This document shows positions 22,819-33,346 of a stretch of 64,000 nt of DNA, one piece after another. Position 1 is the first letter of the stretch, and every line of letters starts with the position of its first letter. The stretch is from assembly GCA_002261195.1 (NCBI GenBank), contig MVBO01000002.1, positions 130,920 through 194,919 on the forward strand, in the 5' to 3' direction. The DNA is from Bifiguratus adelaidae. Lineage: Eukaryota; Mucoromycota; Endogonomycetes; Endogonales. The position numbers and the translations under genes were made by a program. The notes below the pieces were generated by a model. It was not told where the DNA came from, made no database searches, and was given only the letters and a program-made list of their open reading frames with translations.

Positions 22819-24083
22819 ATGCAGGCAATCTCGACGTTTTCTGAGGCTGTGCCCACGCCAACGCGCTTCTTGATGGAGTGTGGTGAGATGTATCTGACAC
22901 CTAGCCTTGGTTTAGGGTGGCAGGAATTGAATCCTTTTGAGGATTCGTTTAGGCCAAAGGAGAATACAAGTGCCGCACCTGTCTCGACACCTATTGTGCT
23001 ACCACCGACACCCGGTCTGCGCAAGCAAACCACGCCTTCCATGTTGACGGCGGATATGCGGATGCCTCCGACGCCGACGACAACGAGTCTAGCGCTTCTG
23101 GACGGGGGTCAGAGGGACCTTCTAGCAGTTTCGATGGCTACGCCCATCTTACCACCTCTATCACAGTCGACCCTCGCCTTACCCAATAATTCCCAAACCT
23201 TGCCATATCCTTACGCGTCGCAGTTTCCCTCCCGATATACCAGTAGCTCCAGTGATGTCCCGCCTTCTCCCGAACTCTCTCCACCCTCATCTACCGGCTC
23301 TCCAGTGTCTTCCAACATGTCTGATTCCGGTCAAATGATGGCGTCAGCCTATCCGCAGCATAATCAACAAACTTATCAACGTTCGTCAATGGCAAACGAC
23401 TCCTTCCGGCCCTCACTTCCATCCAAACCACGCACACGCTCCTCACAATCATCATTTCAAGCGAATACTGGAGCGGCCGGTCCAACTCCATCCACGCATG
23501 GAAGCAACAGTACTCATGCGTCCAATGAGCTCGACATCCACTTTTACAACGCCATGGACCTCCACAAGAAGTCATCATTCTCCACCCACCGCAAGCCATC
23601 CATGACCGTATCACGACCCTCCTCTCAACGCGAAAGCACATTTATCGATTATGAGGACGAAGTGGACCCAGTCACTGGCAAACGTCGTCGTGTTGACGAA
23701 GAGAATGAGGAAGAGAAGAGACGAAAGTTCTTGGAGCGAAATCGAGTAGCTGGTAAGTAGCATGCACATCATATGTTGAGACATGAGATTAATTATTTAT
23801 CGCTTTAGCATCCAAATGCCGAAAAAAGAAGAAGATCTGGATGCAGCAACTCGAATCTCGTGCCCAGGAAGTCTCTCTCCAAAACAGAGAATTGCACATG
23901 CTCGTCAACAGCCTCAAGGACGATATCATCACCCTCAAAAACGAATTGCTCGCCCATCGCGATCGTGAATGCAAGGTCATTCAGCAGTATGTTCAGACAA
24001 GCGGACACTTCAGTGCAAGTCTCTTGAATGGGCATGCTGGCGAAAGCGATGCTGTCACCACCACCACCAATACCAAGGCCTGA
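22819..24083 (+). CDS. ATF/CREB-type bZIP transcription factor (Atf1-like)
   Basis: Two exons, 22819-23752 and 23809-24083, about 402 aa. The N-terminal region has a NPFEDSF motif of the kind found near the N-terminus of Atf1/ATF2 proteins, then a long Pro/Ser/Thr-rich part with several S/T-P sites, probably kinase targets. The bZIP domain is C-terminal: basic region RRKFLERNRVAASKCRKKKK with the invariant Asn and Arg, split by the intron, then leucine heptads (L in QQLESR, SLQNREL, MLVNSL, ITLKNEL). This type binds CRE sites and in fungi acts downstream of stress MAP kinases. An in-frame ATG at 22726 lies upstream of the apparent TATA box, so I prefer 22819. Start moderately uncertain; domain certain. 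Confidence 0.88.
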
Positions 24084-24213
24084 TCATCATAAAACATCCT
24101 CCCCAAAAATTGCACATAGTCTTAGCATCCATTTTAACGGAAGAGAAAGTAGTAGTTTGTTGTGCCGTTGGCGAACCAACAGTTGTATATATTCTAGCAT
24201 ATCTTATATATAG

Positions 24214-25929
24214 TCATTCTGCAAATAGTAAACTGCCTGCCTTCTTTTCCCTACCGTACTTTGTCATGCAACTCCACGGTGTACGCGTGTTGCCGATATT
24301 GGCTGCAACTTGGCGCCAGTCAATGACTGCGCTCTGCTTATCCTTGACTTTGTAAACGGCTTGCGCAAGTGCAATTTCTTCAGGTCCAGTCCATCGTCCG
24401 GTACGTTGCCCCTCTTTTGGTCGCGTTTCGTAGCGGAGGCGACATTGTCTCGGTGTCCGGCCGACAACGAACGAAGCGACATCTGGCCAATGGATCTGAC
24501 CTTGACGGCTGGCTTTATCGATCGCTCGCGTCAACATGGTATCCTCATGTGCTGTCCAAGCGCCTAGCCGTGTTGCCTTGGCTGGATTGAGGCGTCGATG
24601 CCATACCTTCATACAATGCGTTGGCGTTCGATGCGGTAGGTATGTCTTGCTAATCGCCTGCCAATCGTGACCAAACATATGGACACCTTCCATCAGCGCC
24701 GCTTCTTCATTGGTGGAGAAACGTGTACCATGGTCATAATCAGGGTTGCCCGATTGCAACAAGGTCATGTATCGGCGCTTGCATTGCTGCTTTGTGCGAT
24801 GGGGTATATGAGCCGCGATGGTTTCCCAGGTTTGCTGCTCCGCAACACCTGTCAGTAACATGTCATCCTCAGCAGGCGTCCAGGGTGAGCGCAAGCTTGT
24901 TGAGGATCGGGGTGTCTGTGACTTTTGCAACATCTCTGCTGCAATTTGCTTGATGTCTTTCGTATCGATTTTAGCATTTGGATCACCGAGTGTATTCCAT
25001 TGCCGCATCTTGATGCGTAATCCGCAGAGATCCCAGAAACGTTTCCGACACCCGACGGCGCTCTTGTCTGGAAAGTCGCGTGCAATCGCGGACCACCGAC
25101 TTCCCCGCTCCGTTACGGCATCAAGTAATTGTTTGTCTTCTTCCACATGCCATACCGTTGAACCATACAAGGCGGGCTCAACCTTGAGTCGATAGCGTTC
25201 ACTACATTCCTGTTGACTCCTTCCAGTTAAGCCTTCAGCCACCTTGGCCCAATCCGCGCCGTACAGAATGGTCCGACGAAGCAGCACATCGTCCTCTGTA
25301 TTGGTCCATGGTCCCTGATTTGGCGAAGCCAACTTGCGTACATAGCGTTTGTGAATGGCTATTCTATTGCGATGCGGCAAAAGGCGCCATGATATCGTCG
25401 TCCAAGCATGTCCGTACAACTCCACACCACGCATGATCAGTGCATCCTCCTCCTCTGTCCACGGTTTGCGCTTTTGCAGTCTGGGCTCCAACGTTAGTTG
25501 ATACGCACTTGCTATCTGTCTGGGTGTACGGTTGGGTAAGAAGCTCTCTTGAATCTCGCTCCATCGTCCGACGCCGATATCTTGCACGCCATGCAGAAGA
25601 GCTTGTCGCTCCGCCTCCGAGAACTGACCCTTTTCAATCTCTGGATTCAAATGTTCGGTCCACCTTAACCGAACTGCGTTGACGGTTCGATGCGGGAACC
25701 ATTGTGCAATGGATTGCCAGGTGAGCTTGTCCTTGTCACGCATCTTTTCGGCCAAGAGTCGGTCTTCTTGATCTGTCCACGGACGCCGCATATTGTTGCG
25801 AGCGCGACATGCGGTGTCTGAGAACTTTTGGTGGAGTATTGAAGGAGCATGAAAGGCGTAGAAGGAGGGTGAATGCAAGCCAAGGCGATAGGTAAGTGGC
25901 CATAGAGCCCATGACCCGCGCTGGACCAT
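24214..25929 (-). CDS. Myb-like protein with nine SANT/Myb repeats
   Basis: Single-exon gene, 571 aa from the ATG at 25929. Nine tandem Myb-type repeats cover nearly the whole protein. Their starts read RRPWTDQEDRL, KGQFSEAERQAL, RKPWTEEEDAL, QGPWTNTEDDV, STVWHVEEDKQ, RSPWTPAEDDM, GTRFSTNEEAA, LGAWTAHEDTM and TGRWTGPEEIA. Most also have the third-helix pattern R(T/S)xxQC..R(Y/W). The first 50 residues have Arg and His, few hydrophobic blocks and no acidic residue until about residue 39, resembling a mitochondrial presequence; an alternative start at 25791 (MRRPWTD) would remove it. SNAPC4 is the best-known long Myb array (4.5 repeats), but I see no SNAPC4-specific region. DNA target unknown. 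Confidence 0.83.
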   Translation of the reverse strand: MVQRGSWALWPLTYRLGLHSPSFYAFHAPSILHQKFSDTACRARNNMRRPWTDQEDRLLAEKMRDKDKLTWQSIAQWFPHRTVNAVRLRWTEHLNPEIEKGQFSEAERQALLHGVQDIGVGRWSEIQESFLPNRTPRQIASAYQLTLEPRLQKRKPWTEEEDALIMRGVELYGHAWTTISWRLLPHRNRIAIHKRYVRKLASPNQGPWTNTEDDVLLRRTILYGADWAKVAEGLTGRSQQECSERYRLKVEPALYGSTVWHVEEDKQLLDAVTERGSRWSAIARDFPDKSAVGCRKRFWDLCGLRIKMRQWNTLGDPNAKIDTKDIKQIAAEMLQKSQTPRSSTSLRSPWTPAEDDMLLTGVAEQQTWETIAAHIPHRTKQQCKRRYMTLLQSGNPDYDHGTRFSTNEEAALMEGVHMFGHDWQAISKTYLPHRTPTHCMKVWHRRLNPAKATRLGAWTAHEDTMLTRAIDKASRQGQIHWPDVASFVVGRTPRQCRLRYETRPKEGQRTGRWTGPEEIALAQAVYKVKDKQSAVIDWRQVAANIGNTRTPWSCMTKYGREKKAGSLLFAE

Positions 25930-25995
25930 GCACTGAGTGACAAGTGTGAAAAAGTAGTATGTCCTAAAAAGGAAGTCGTGCTGTTGCCATTGACC

Positions 25996-26682
25996 ATGCC
26001 CAAAGTTGCGCATGCGTCGGAAGCGAGGCGGAGAGATTTGCGCAAGTACGCGGATGGACCTTTGGCTGCTGCCAAGGGTCAACATGAGATACCTGAATCT
26101 GAGCAGATTCGACTGATTCAAGAGTCTGGTGTTCTCAAGGGCATCCCACGCGCTGATGCCAATAACGCTACCTTTATCCACCAAGAACCGCTCAGGGACC
26201 CTTCAGGATGGGAATACTTTTTCCAAGCACTCTTCCTCACCATACCTTTCGCCACATTGCTGGCTACCTTTGATGTCGTCGTCAAAGTTCAATATGCCGA
26301 ACCATGGACAGGGCGTGAGTTTGCGTTCAAGGGGCTAAGGTCGTTCCCATGTAAGTGCTCTTTGCAACCCAATCCCTCTATTTTGGCGCTAGGATGGATT
26401 CTCATTGGACGTTGGATTGTAGCTCTCCTCATGATCATCTACATCACCAACCGCTATAAATCCAACAGACTCGTACAAGCCACCATGACCATCATCGCAA
26501 GCATTTGCGGTACTTATCTTCTCTTCAATATCTTCAAGGCACCATCTTTGGGCGTCATGTTACGGTCACCAGGGCTGGCTACACTCTGGATTTATTTTGT
26601 GGTGCAATTGGATCTAATACCTGCGACCCTCACATTGGCTGTCGCTGGAGCTTACTGGTACTTTGGATTGCGTGACAAGTAG
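25996..26682 (+). CDS. Small multi-pass membrane protein (DUF7719-like)
   Basis: Single-exon gene of 228 aa starting MPKVAHASEARRRDL; an upstream in-frame ATG at 25978 is also possible. The basic, charged N-terminal 80 residues are followed by four predicted membrane segments: FFQALFLTIPFATLLATFDV, ILIGRWIVALLMIIYIT, ATMTIIASICGTYLLFNIF and LIPATLTLAVAGAYWYFGL. The arrangement and the LWIYFVVQLDLIP motif recall a fungal-specific family of uncharacterised membrane proteins that I remember as DUF7719; the name should be checked. A 42-nt stretch at about 26351-26392 looks intron-like, but its removal would create a stop, so it is coding. It is divergent from the Myb gene with about 66 bp between starts. 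Confidence 0.7.
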   Translation: MPKVAHASEARRRDLRKYADGPLAAAKGQHEIPESEQIRLIQESGVLKGIPRADANNATFIHQEPLRDPSGWEYFFQALFLTIPFATLLATFDVVVKVQYAEPWTGREFAFKGLRSFPCKCSLQPNPSILALGWILIGRWIVALLMIIYITNRYKSNRLVQATMTIIASICGTYLLFNIFKAPSLGVMLRSPGLATLWIYFVVQLDLIPATLTLAVAGAYWYFGLRDK

Positions 26683-26810
26683 AGAATAAATGGTGTTGTC
26701 GCGCACGTTGGCTGGCAGAAGCTATTCTGCACTCTTAATGAATTAATTTCCTCTTTTGGCCAGGACGCGTCGCGAGGTCGTTTTGCCCGCTTCTTTACTT
26801 CTGTGCGCCC

Positions 26811-29159
26811 ATGGCTGCCGTTGACAAGAAGGCTGAGGTGATTGTGGTACGCAAGGATGGTAAAAGGAACGATATATTTCCCTTGACGACAAACACTTGC
26901 ACGTTTGGACGTGCGGAAGAGAACGATATACGCCTCCATTTGCCTCATGTGTCGAAGCGTCATTGCAAGATTACATTCCGAAAGGATGGGTTGGTATGTC
27001 TTTTATATTGCGAATGCTGCAGCCATGATATGCAAGGAAGCGATGCTGATTCTAGTATGATACTAGGCGTTTATCGAAAACTTTAGCGATAACGGAACAC
27101 AGGTCAACGACGTATGGGTGACGCGAAGAACGATACTGAATAACAAGGACAAGATCAGTCTCTGTGGTCGACACTTTTTGTTTGTATATGCGGAAAAGGG
27201 GAAACGGGTAGGTTTGAAGGTGCAGCTGGGTGTAAATTTGGTTGACGCGTATATCTACAGTCTCCTCTGATGGATCATCAGGGTTCTAATGCTAGTGTCT
27301 ACACCACACCGCATACTCCGCCTTCGGTAAAACCTCACTCATCACATGACGATGATATAGACAATTCACCCACTACCCAATCGTTGAAACGGAAACTCTC
27401 CTTTGGCTCGCAAGTGAAAGCTGTCGTGGAAGGCATGTCTCCGGCACGTAAGGCTCGTATTCTAGAGCTGATGCAAAGCCCTGCACCCTTATCTCGCAAA
27501 GGAACTGAAGACAAAGCGGATCGCTTGAAGCCTGCGCGCAAGACGGAAGCTGTCGATACTTTACGTATGCTGACTGAGCAAGCAAACCAGGAGCGCAGAA
27601 GCGGTTCTACGCCACCCCCTAAAACACCACCCAAACGCAGTCAAGCCCCAAACTCTGTTAAGAGCGCCAGAAAAGTCACCTTTGGACCTCCGCTTAGTCC
27701 GGAGGTGTTTGACAAGGATCATCCAAGCTCGACGCCCGTGAAACGCGGTAAGCATCCAGCGGTCTCACCTCAAGCATCAAGGACACCTACCTCTGCTCTT
27801 AAGCGGCGAACAATTTATTCGAACAATGTTGAGCCATCCATAGAAGCGCAAGAGATCCTAGATCAACTACGGATGGTGAACAGGGATATTGCAAAGGATG
27901 GCATAGTCACTACGGCTGCCTTGGATTCTGACTCGGACGAAGATGCAGATGCAACTATGCCGCAAACGTTTTCCAAGAACCAAGCTCTCGTTGATGACGA
28001 TACCACTCTTACTTTGGCCAGCTATTCAGAAGGCGTTGATGACGTGACTGTCGATGTGGGGCAGCAGCTCAACATTCGAAGTCGCGGACATGCAAGCGCA
28101 TCAGACTCGTCTATACCCTATGGCACACACGCTGATGGGCTTAATCATCCTACGACGTTTCCCACTCAGGCGGAGCTTCCCGACCCACCCTCAAAGCCTC
28201 AACCTCCCATATCTCAAAACAACGCGTCAGCCATGCAACCGTCCCCAAACCGATTGAGTAGCGTATCCACCTCCATGAGCGCTGCTTTGCAAAGCAACGA
28301 CGTGATCAAGCGACGATCCAGCTTCCATCTTGATCTCAGTCCTCTCAAAGCCGGGCAGACGCTTGCCGAACGAGAGGAAGTCGAACTTGTGGTCAAGCGC
28401 CTAGGAGCCAGGCTAGACAAGCTCATGGCGGAGCTTTCTGAAAATCGACGCAAATCGGACATCTTTCCTTATTATTCACTGCTGCGCGACAATGAGCTAG
28501 ACGCCGGTAAAACAAAGGTGGCAGAGCAGTTTCTATCGCTTTCAGGGCTTCCTCTCAGTTCTCCATTATTGAAGCGATCAAGACGGGTACTACTACCGGA
28601 AGAACCGGAGGAGAAGGCTTCGAAAACAGAAGAGGAACACCAAGCCCCGGCAGCAACCGGAGACGATGAAGAAGCACCGACGGCCATTTCAGTTCTGCGA
28701 CGCATTCGCCGTTACAGTTCCATCATGAAAGCCCAGGATTTGCAAGAGGAACCCAAATCCGCGCCTGCTTTGCGGCGCTTGCTGTACAAGCAAGACAACC
28801 CAGACGACAAGTCGGCAGCAGACGCTCCTCGCTACGCTCGTCCCACCACGTCCTCGTCGTTTCGTAATAGACCACTCTCTAGTCTTGAAAATCTCATACG
28901 GGACACCCAGCGTGCACGACGTTTGTCAGCCGGAGAAGATGTGCACCACAAGGATCCGCTAGAGGACGCACAGGTGACCGAGGCAAACACAAGCAACACG
29001 CATGGCAAACGTAAAGAGAATACGCCCTTGACCGACCTTGCTTCGACCACTTCCAGTGAGGAAGATGGCAAAGGACTTGCGACAGAACCACAAAGGCTGA
29101 AACGGCGACGGACGGAAACTGTAGAGGAAAGAGTAACACGTCAAAGAGTACGGGTATAA
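26811..29159 (+). CDS. FHA-domain protein with Ki-67/RepoMan-type PP1-binding motif
   Basis: Three exons (26811-26993, 27067-27207, 27261-29159), 740 aa. Residues 20-105 form an FHA domain, a phosphothreonine-binding fold: CTFGRAEENDIRL and LPHVSKRHCKI, then FSDNGTQVNDV across the first splice. At about residue 245 lies RKVTFGPPLSPEVFDKD followed by STPVKRG. This matches the PP1 docking segment of Ki-67 and RepoMan (RVTF/RVSF, then SPEVFD or RPELFD, then NTPLKRG). The rest is Ser/Thr-Pro-rich, with basic patches typical of a chromatin-associated mitotic phosphoprotein and an EERVTRQRVRV tail. The same FHA plus PP1 motif order occurs in vertebrate Ki-67. A role recruiting PP1 to mitotic chromosomes is inferred. 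Confidence 0.8.
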
Positions 29160-29304
29160 CGCGATGTATTTGTATAGTAACACTTGATGCAAATTACTTA
29201 TTTGAAACTCGTTGTTGCTTCTTTTTTTCCTCTGTAAATACAAAGCGCACAAGAGACACAGTTGCATACTTTGAGAACCGAACCACAGATCGGGCCATCA
29301 TCTA

Positions 29305-30365
29305 TCATGGCGTCACACAGATTTTGATGCCTTCGCCTGACCTGAACGTTTTCCATGCTTCAGCAAAGTCCTCCAACTTGTAGGTATGCGACACCAGCGA
29401 GCCCCAGTCCACCTTGTTGTCGGCCAGCAAATTGATAGCTCTTTCCATCGTTTTGGGATTGGTATAGGTCGATCGAATCGTCAGCTCTCGTCGGTACACG
29501 TCAAAAGGCGAAATGGAACAACGAGCATCCGGTTTGGCAACGCCAACCCAGATGCACGTACCACCCGGCTTGGTCAAGTTGACAGCTTGTTCCATCGTTT
29601 CCGTTCGGCCCACGCATTCAAACACCACATCATAACATTGTTCCAATCCTTTTGCTTCGGACGGTGTCATGGCCCTTCGGATTCCAAATTTCTTGCTCGC
29701 AAATGAGAGTCGGGCTTGTTTTAGTTCAATCAGATCGACGGTCGCTCCGCTAAAACTCGCCAAGGCCAATGTCATCATCCCGATAGGTCCGCCTCCAATC
29801 ACCCCGACCGTGTAGCCAGTTTCGATGCGTCCCATGTCTACGGCATGAACCACGCAGCTAAGTGGTTCCGCCAAGGAAGCGGTCACAGGGTTCACATCTT
29901 TCGGTACCGGATAGGCAGCCTCATGTGGTACCGCCACATACTGCGACATGCCTCCATCCATCGACACGCCGATGGCTCCGAAATCCGTACACAAGTGCGG
30001 CTTCAAATTTCGGCAATAGGTACAGGCATGACAGGGCAAATTTGGATCCACCGCCACCAGATCGCCCACCTGAAGCGCCGTCCTTGTGTCTGGATGCACC
30101 GCTTCTACGTAGCCTGAAAACTCGTGACCAATCGTAACCTTTTCATGCGCCATCGGAGTTTCTCCATTACAGATATGGATATCCGTACCTACTCACCATC
30201 AGCTCCCATATCACCGTCGCATGCATCCAACTTACCGCAGAGTCCCGACGCAGCCACCTTGATTATCACCTGCCCAGCCTTCAATGCGGGGATTTCCTTC
30301 TTGATCAAATCAATCTTGCCGTGCTGCTCCCAGCTGGCAGCTACCGTGCTTGCAGGTACAGGCAT
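29305..30365 (-). CDS. Zinc-dependent medium-chain alcohol/polyol dehydrogenase
   Basis: Two exons (30365-30236 and 30188-29305) give 337 aa. The catalytic zinc ligands are visible: GLCGTDIH (Cys, made at the splice) and TIGHEFSG (His-Glu). The structural-zinc lobe has four Cys in PNLPCHACTYCRNLKPHLC. The NAD(P)-binding Rossmann motif is VGVIGGGPIGMM, followed by an acidic strand end (VDLIE) suggesting NAD preference. Overall it resembles the sorbitol, L-arabinitol and threonine dehydrogenase branch; substrate cannot be fixed. Upstream on the minus strand (30390-30416) is a GA/GC dinucleotide-rich promoter tract. It lies next to a transcription factor gene and, beyond it, an SDR gene. Confidence 0.87.
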
Positions 30366-30641
30366 CGCTTAAATAAGGAGACTGAATGAGCAGAGTAAGA
30401 GAGAGAGAGAGCGCGCGCAACGAGGAGAGACGAGAAAAGCTCAGAGGGAAAGAGGGGGGCTATGCTGCTTTAATACCGATGTAATTCCCAAGCTTAAACA
30501 CCATATAAGGAAGGTTCACTGATTGCCTTTTATGGACATCAGCGGATGATTCAACCGACAGAGGACCAGGCAAGGAGAGGAGAATGCGGGGATGGAGAAG
30601 CAATTCATTATACATACAGGCTATGAACACTATATAATACA

Positions 30642-33059
30642 TTAAAACCATACGCTATGTTCATCCTCTTGTTTGACCGGGATGTTAAACGGAGAGCTAT
30701 CGGAGCGGACGGGATAGGTTGGCGGGGTCGCCGTTGTGGAATTGGGAGAGGTGGTGGAGGCGCTTTGCCGCCGTGGAAACTTGTATTCTTGCTCTGGTGG
30801 GGAATTCCGGTTTTGGTAGGCAAAGGTGGATTGAGCGGAGGAGAAGGAGGTGCGCTGTCGGTCGTCGTGAACGGTGGCGGTGCCCGCAGCCCATTCATCC
30901 GTGCCGTAGGGTTTAGGCCCACCCGAAAAGATTTCCTCAATCTTGTCCACGTACATGGTACACATGGTGTCTCCCCATGCCACTTCGGGTAATGACCGAA
31001 GGAGGCGTAAACCTTTCATCAAGGCCAGTCGAGCTCGGGTCGTTACAGTCGGATCCTTGTATTCAAGTACCGCAAGCGTCAATTCTACCGCTCGACCGAG
31101 TTCTCCGGGCCAGGTATTGCAGCCAGAAATCTCGAGACAGGCTTTGCGCATCGAAAAGAGCTCCGAGACACTCTCCACCACCGCACAGGCAGACTGTCGC
31201 TCAAACTCTGTCAATGGTTTGGATTCGCAGGCTTCCAGAGACGGTAGAAACATGCGGTGGAGAAGCATGCGGTTCGTACATCGCTCAATGCCAATGGTGA
31301 AATACATTTGAGCCATTTGACGATAGTTTTCCGGTTTGAGTGCAGTGTCGGAGCGAAGACAGGGCGGTAGCTCAGAAGCGTATTGGGAAAGCTCGGTCTC
31401 CACACTTGAGCGCATGGCCATCATGGCCGCGAGATGTGTAGCGTCGATCGACTCAATCTTGCGTACCAAGCGTCGACGGAGTTCCCAAAGTTTCAAGACA
31501 TTGTGCCAAACGAGAGCTCCAGTGGCTTCATCGAGTTCATCGAGAGAACACGGTTGTGGCAGAACGAGCCGCGAAACGGCAGCATGATCATCCGACTTGG
31601 GACTGAGTAACGAGCAAGTGATGACTCCCGAGTCCAAGAGAAAGTGGTCAACCTGAAAGAGGTACCACCATAGTCGCGTGTTGAGTTCCTCTTGCTCTGT
31701 AAGTATAGGTTCTGGCCGATCTGGAAGAGCACCTTCTCGCTCTGTTAAACCACGTTCGACCCGATCGTACGGCTGTATGCCCATTTCCATGGCCATTCGG
31801 ACGGCTATCATGTGATAGGTGGCTTTGAGAGATTGTGGAGTGGTTGCGGTGGAGTTGTACAGGGTAAGTGCATAGATTTGATGAGGCGAAGACACGTCAA
31901 AGGTATCACTGAGGGCATCGCGAGTTAATTGACCCAATCGCATCTGAATGGCGTCCAAGAGATATTTGTCGGGCTGTTGATTCAGCCATTCGGGCATGTG
32001 ATGTATAAACATGTGTCGTATAAAGAAACCGCTGACCGCTAAAACAAGCGGATCCTTGGTGGGATCTTCCAGGGAAGAATACCATTCCATAAGCAAACGA
32101 CGAGGTCGTATAGGAAAGTAAGGGTTCATGCATTGCAAGTGATATCGCATGCACTCGTCCAAAAGTGAAGGCAAGAGCGAGCTAAGTCGTGGCCATTCCT
32201 CAAGCGGCACAAAATGAGTCGGTCGGGCATAGAGTTCGCTGTGAAAGTTGAGAAAGGGAATGCGGTCGACCACACGACTATTTCTCACTCGAACCAGCGA
32301 ATGCGATGCTTCGTCGTATGCTTCGCTATCTTCTTCATCCAATTCATCTTGAAGTAGCCTAGCGTGTTGGTGGGATAGGTAATCGATGAGCCGGCGGCCC
32401 GAGTCAAGGGAAGGTATAGGCATGGTTTCGTCGCCGCCTGATATAAGACTGAGAGCTTCCAAAAATTGGGTAATGTTGGTAATATTGATCTGTACAAACG
32501 AGTCGTCTTTTCGCACAAGAGACCAATGGCTGGAAGGTGGCAAGTCGGTAATCTGCGGTGAAGAGGAGCGTCTGGGAACATAGTGAACTTGAAACTCGTC
32601 CGCAGGCAGGTCGAGCTCGGTGAGAAAGTCAATGGCGTGGCGTGTGACATGGAGCGAGGCTGGACTAGGACAGCGAGGCCCAGGACCTTGGAACATGGTC
32701 TCAGAGAGTTGTCCCGGGCCGGGGACGACTTCCCTCCAGAGATAGCCGTTGCGTTCTTGGTGATCTTTTCCACAAGTGTCCCCTTGCTTGACATCCCGGA
32801 GAGATGAGACAGAATGGGACGTTGTCGGGCTGGTGGTCGATGGTAAAGGCGGTGAGGGACTGTTGCCACTGCTTCTAAGAAAAAGCGCCGGCAAGGTGGC
32901 TGCCTTGTGTTCAGCCATCGGATTCCCCGAAACTCTACAGTCCGTCTCTCCCGAAGCATTCTTCTTGGTCACTTGGCCAGTCCTCTTCCTCTTCGGTTTT
33001 CGTGGCTTTGTGCCATTGATTCTCAGACCGTTATGAGGTCCAAGGATGATTTGTGACAT
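30642..33059 (-). CDS. Fungal-specific transcription factor (MHR domain) lacking a zinc cluster
   Basis: Single-exon gene, 805 aa. The central and C-terminal part matches the fungal transcription factor middle homology region: LLDECMRYHLQCMNPYFPI, SPHQIYALTLYN, YHMIAVRMAMEMGIQPYDR, LNTRLWWYLFQVDHFLL, and a helical C-terminal half. The expected N-terminal Zn2Cys6 cluster is absent; only a basic stretch (KPRKPKRKRTGQVTKK) remains, and no upstream exon with CxxCRxRK was found within 290 bp. It may act without direct DNA binding or use the basic segment. A Pro/Ser/Thr-rich tail ends in NIPVKQEDEHSVWF, where VKQE fits a SUMO consensus. Its divergent neighbour is the SDR gene, and the dehydrogenase lies downstream; joint regulation is a guess. 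Confidence 0.8.
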   Translation of the reverse strand: MSQIILGPHNGLRINGTKPRKPKRKRTGQVTKKNASGETDCRVSGNPMAEHKAATLPALFLRSSGNSPSPPLPSTTSPTTSHSVSSLRDVKQGDTCGKDHQERNGYLWREVVPGPGQLSETMFQGPGPRCPSPASLHVTRHAIDFLTELDLPADEFQVHYVPRRSSSPQITDLPPSSHWSLVRKDDSFVQINITNITQFLEALSLISGGDETMPIPSLDSGRRLIDYLSHQHARLLQDELDEEDSEAYDEASHSLVRVRNSRVVDRIPFLNFHSELYARPTHFVPLEEWPRLSSLLPSLLDECMRYHLQCMNPYFPIRPRRLLMEWYSSLEDPTKDPLVLAVSGFFIRHMFIHHMPEWLNQQPDKYLLDAIQMRLGQLTRDALSDTFDVSSPHQIYALTLYNSTATTPQSLKATYHMIAVRMAMEMGIQPYDRVERGLTEREGALPDRPEPILTEQEELNTRLWWYLFQVDHFLLDSGVITCSLLSPKSDDHAAVSRLVLPQPCSLDELDEATGALVWHNVLKLWELRRRLVRKIESIDATHLAAMMAMRSSVETELSQYASELPPCLRSDTALKPENYRQMAQMYFTIGIERCTNRMLLHRMFLPSLEACESKPLTEFERQSACAVVESVSELFSMRKACLEISGCNTWPGELGRAVELTLAVLEYKDPTVTTRARLALMKGLRLLRSLPEVAWGDTMCTMYVDKIEEIFSGGPKPYGTDEWAAGTATVHDDRQRTSFSSAQSTFAYQNRNSPPEQEYKFPRRQSASTTSPNSTTATPPTYPVRSDSSPFNIPVKQEDEHSVWF

Positions 33060-33346
33060 GTCACTTCATGTGGCTCGCGCGGTGAAAAAAATGGGGTAGC
33101 AGTACCAAAACCTTGCTTCTGTTTTTATTCATCTTTTTGGGCCTCTTTGCATTGCTCTTGCTTGCAAGACATTGCACAGGTAGGTCACAGGGATAGTATA
33201 GGATAGAATAAGAGATGGATAGGGGAATAGAAGGAATGCATGGATAGAGAGCGCATATAGCGTAAGCCGTGAGAATGGGATGAAGGCCTAAATTTGCTCA
33301 ATGCCCGAGTATAAAGAAGAGAGGCGAGGCGAGGGGAGATATCCTC

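Noticed and set aside
26351-26392. Possible 42-nt intron in the small membrane protein gene
   Set aside because: Removing it creates an in-frame TGA; read-through gives a continuous membrane protein.
30390-30416. GA/GC dinucleotide run upstream of the alcohol dehydrogenase
   Set aside because: Short simple repeat in a promoter; nothing to distinguish it from ordinary low complexity.
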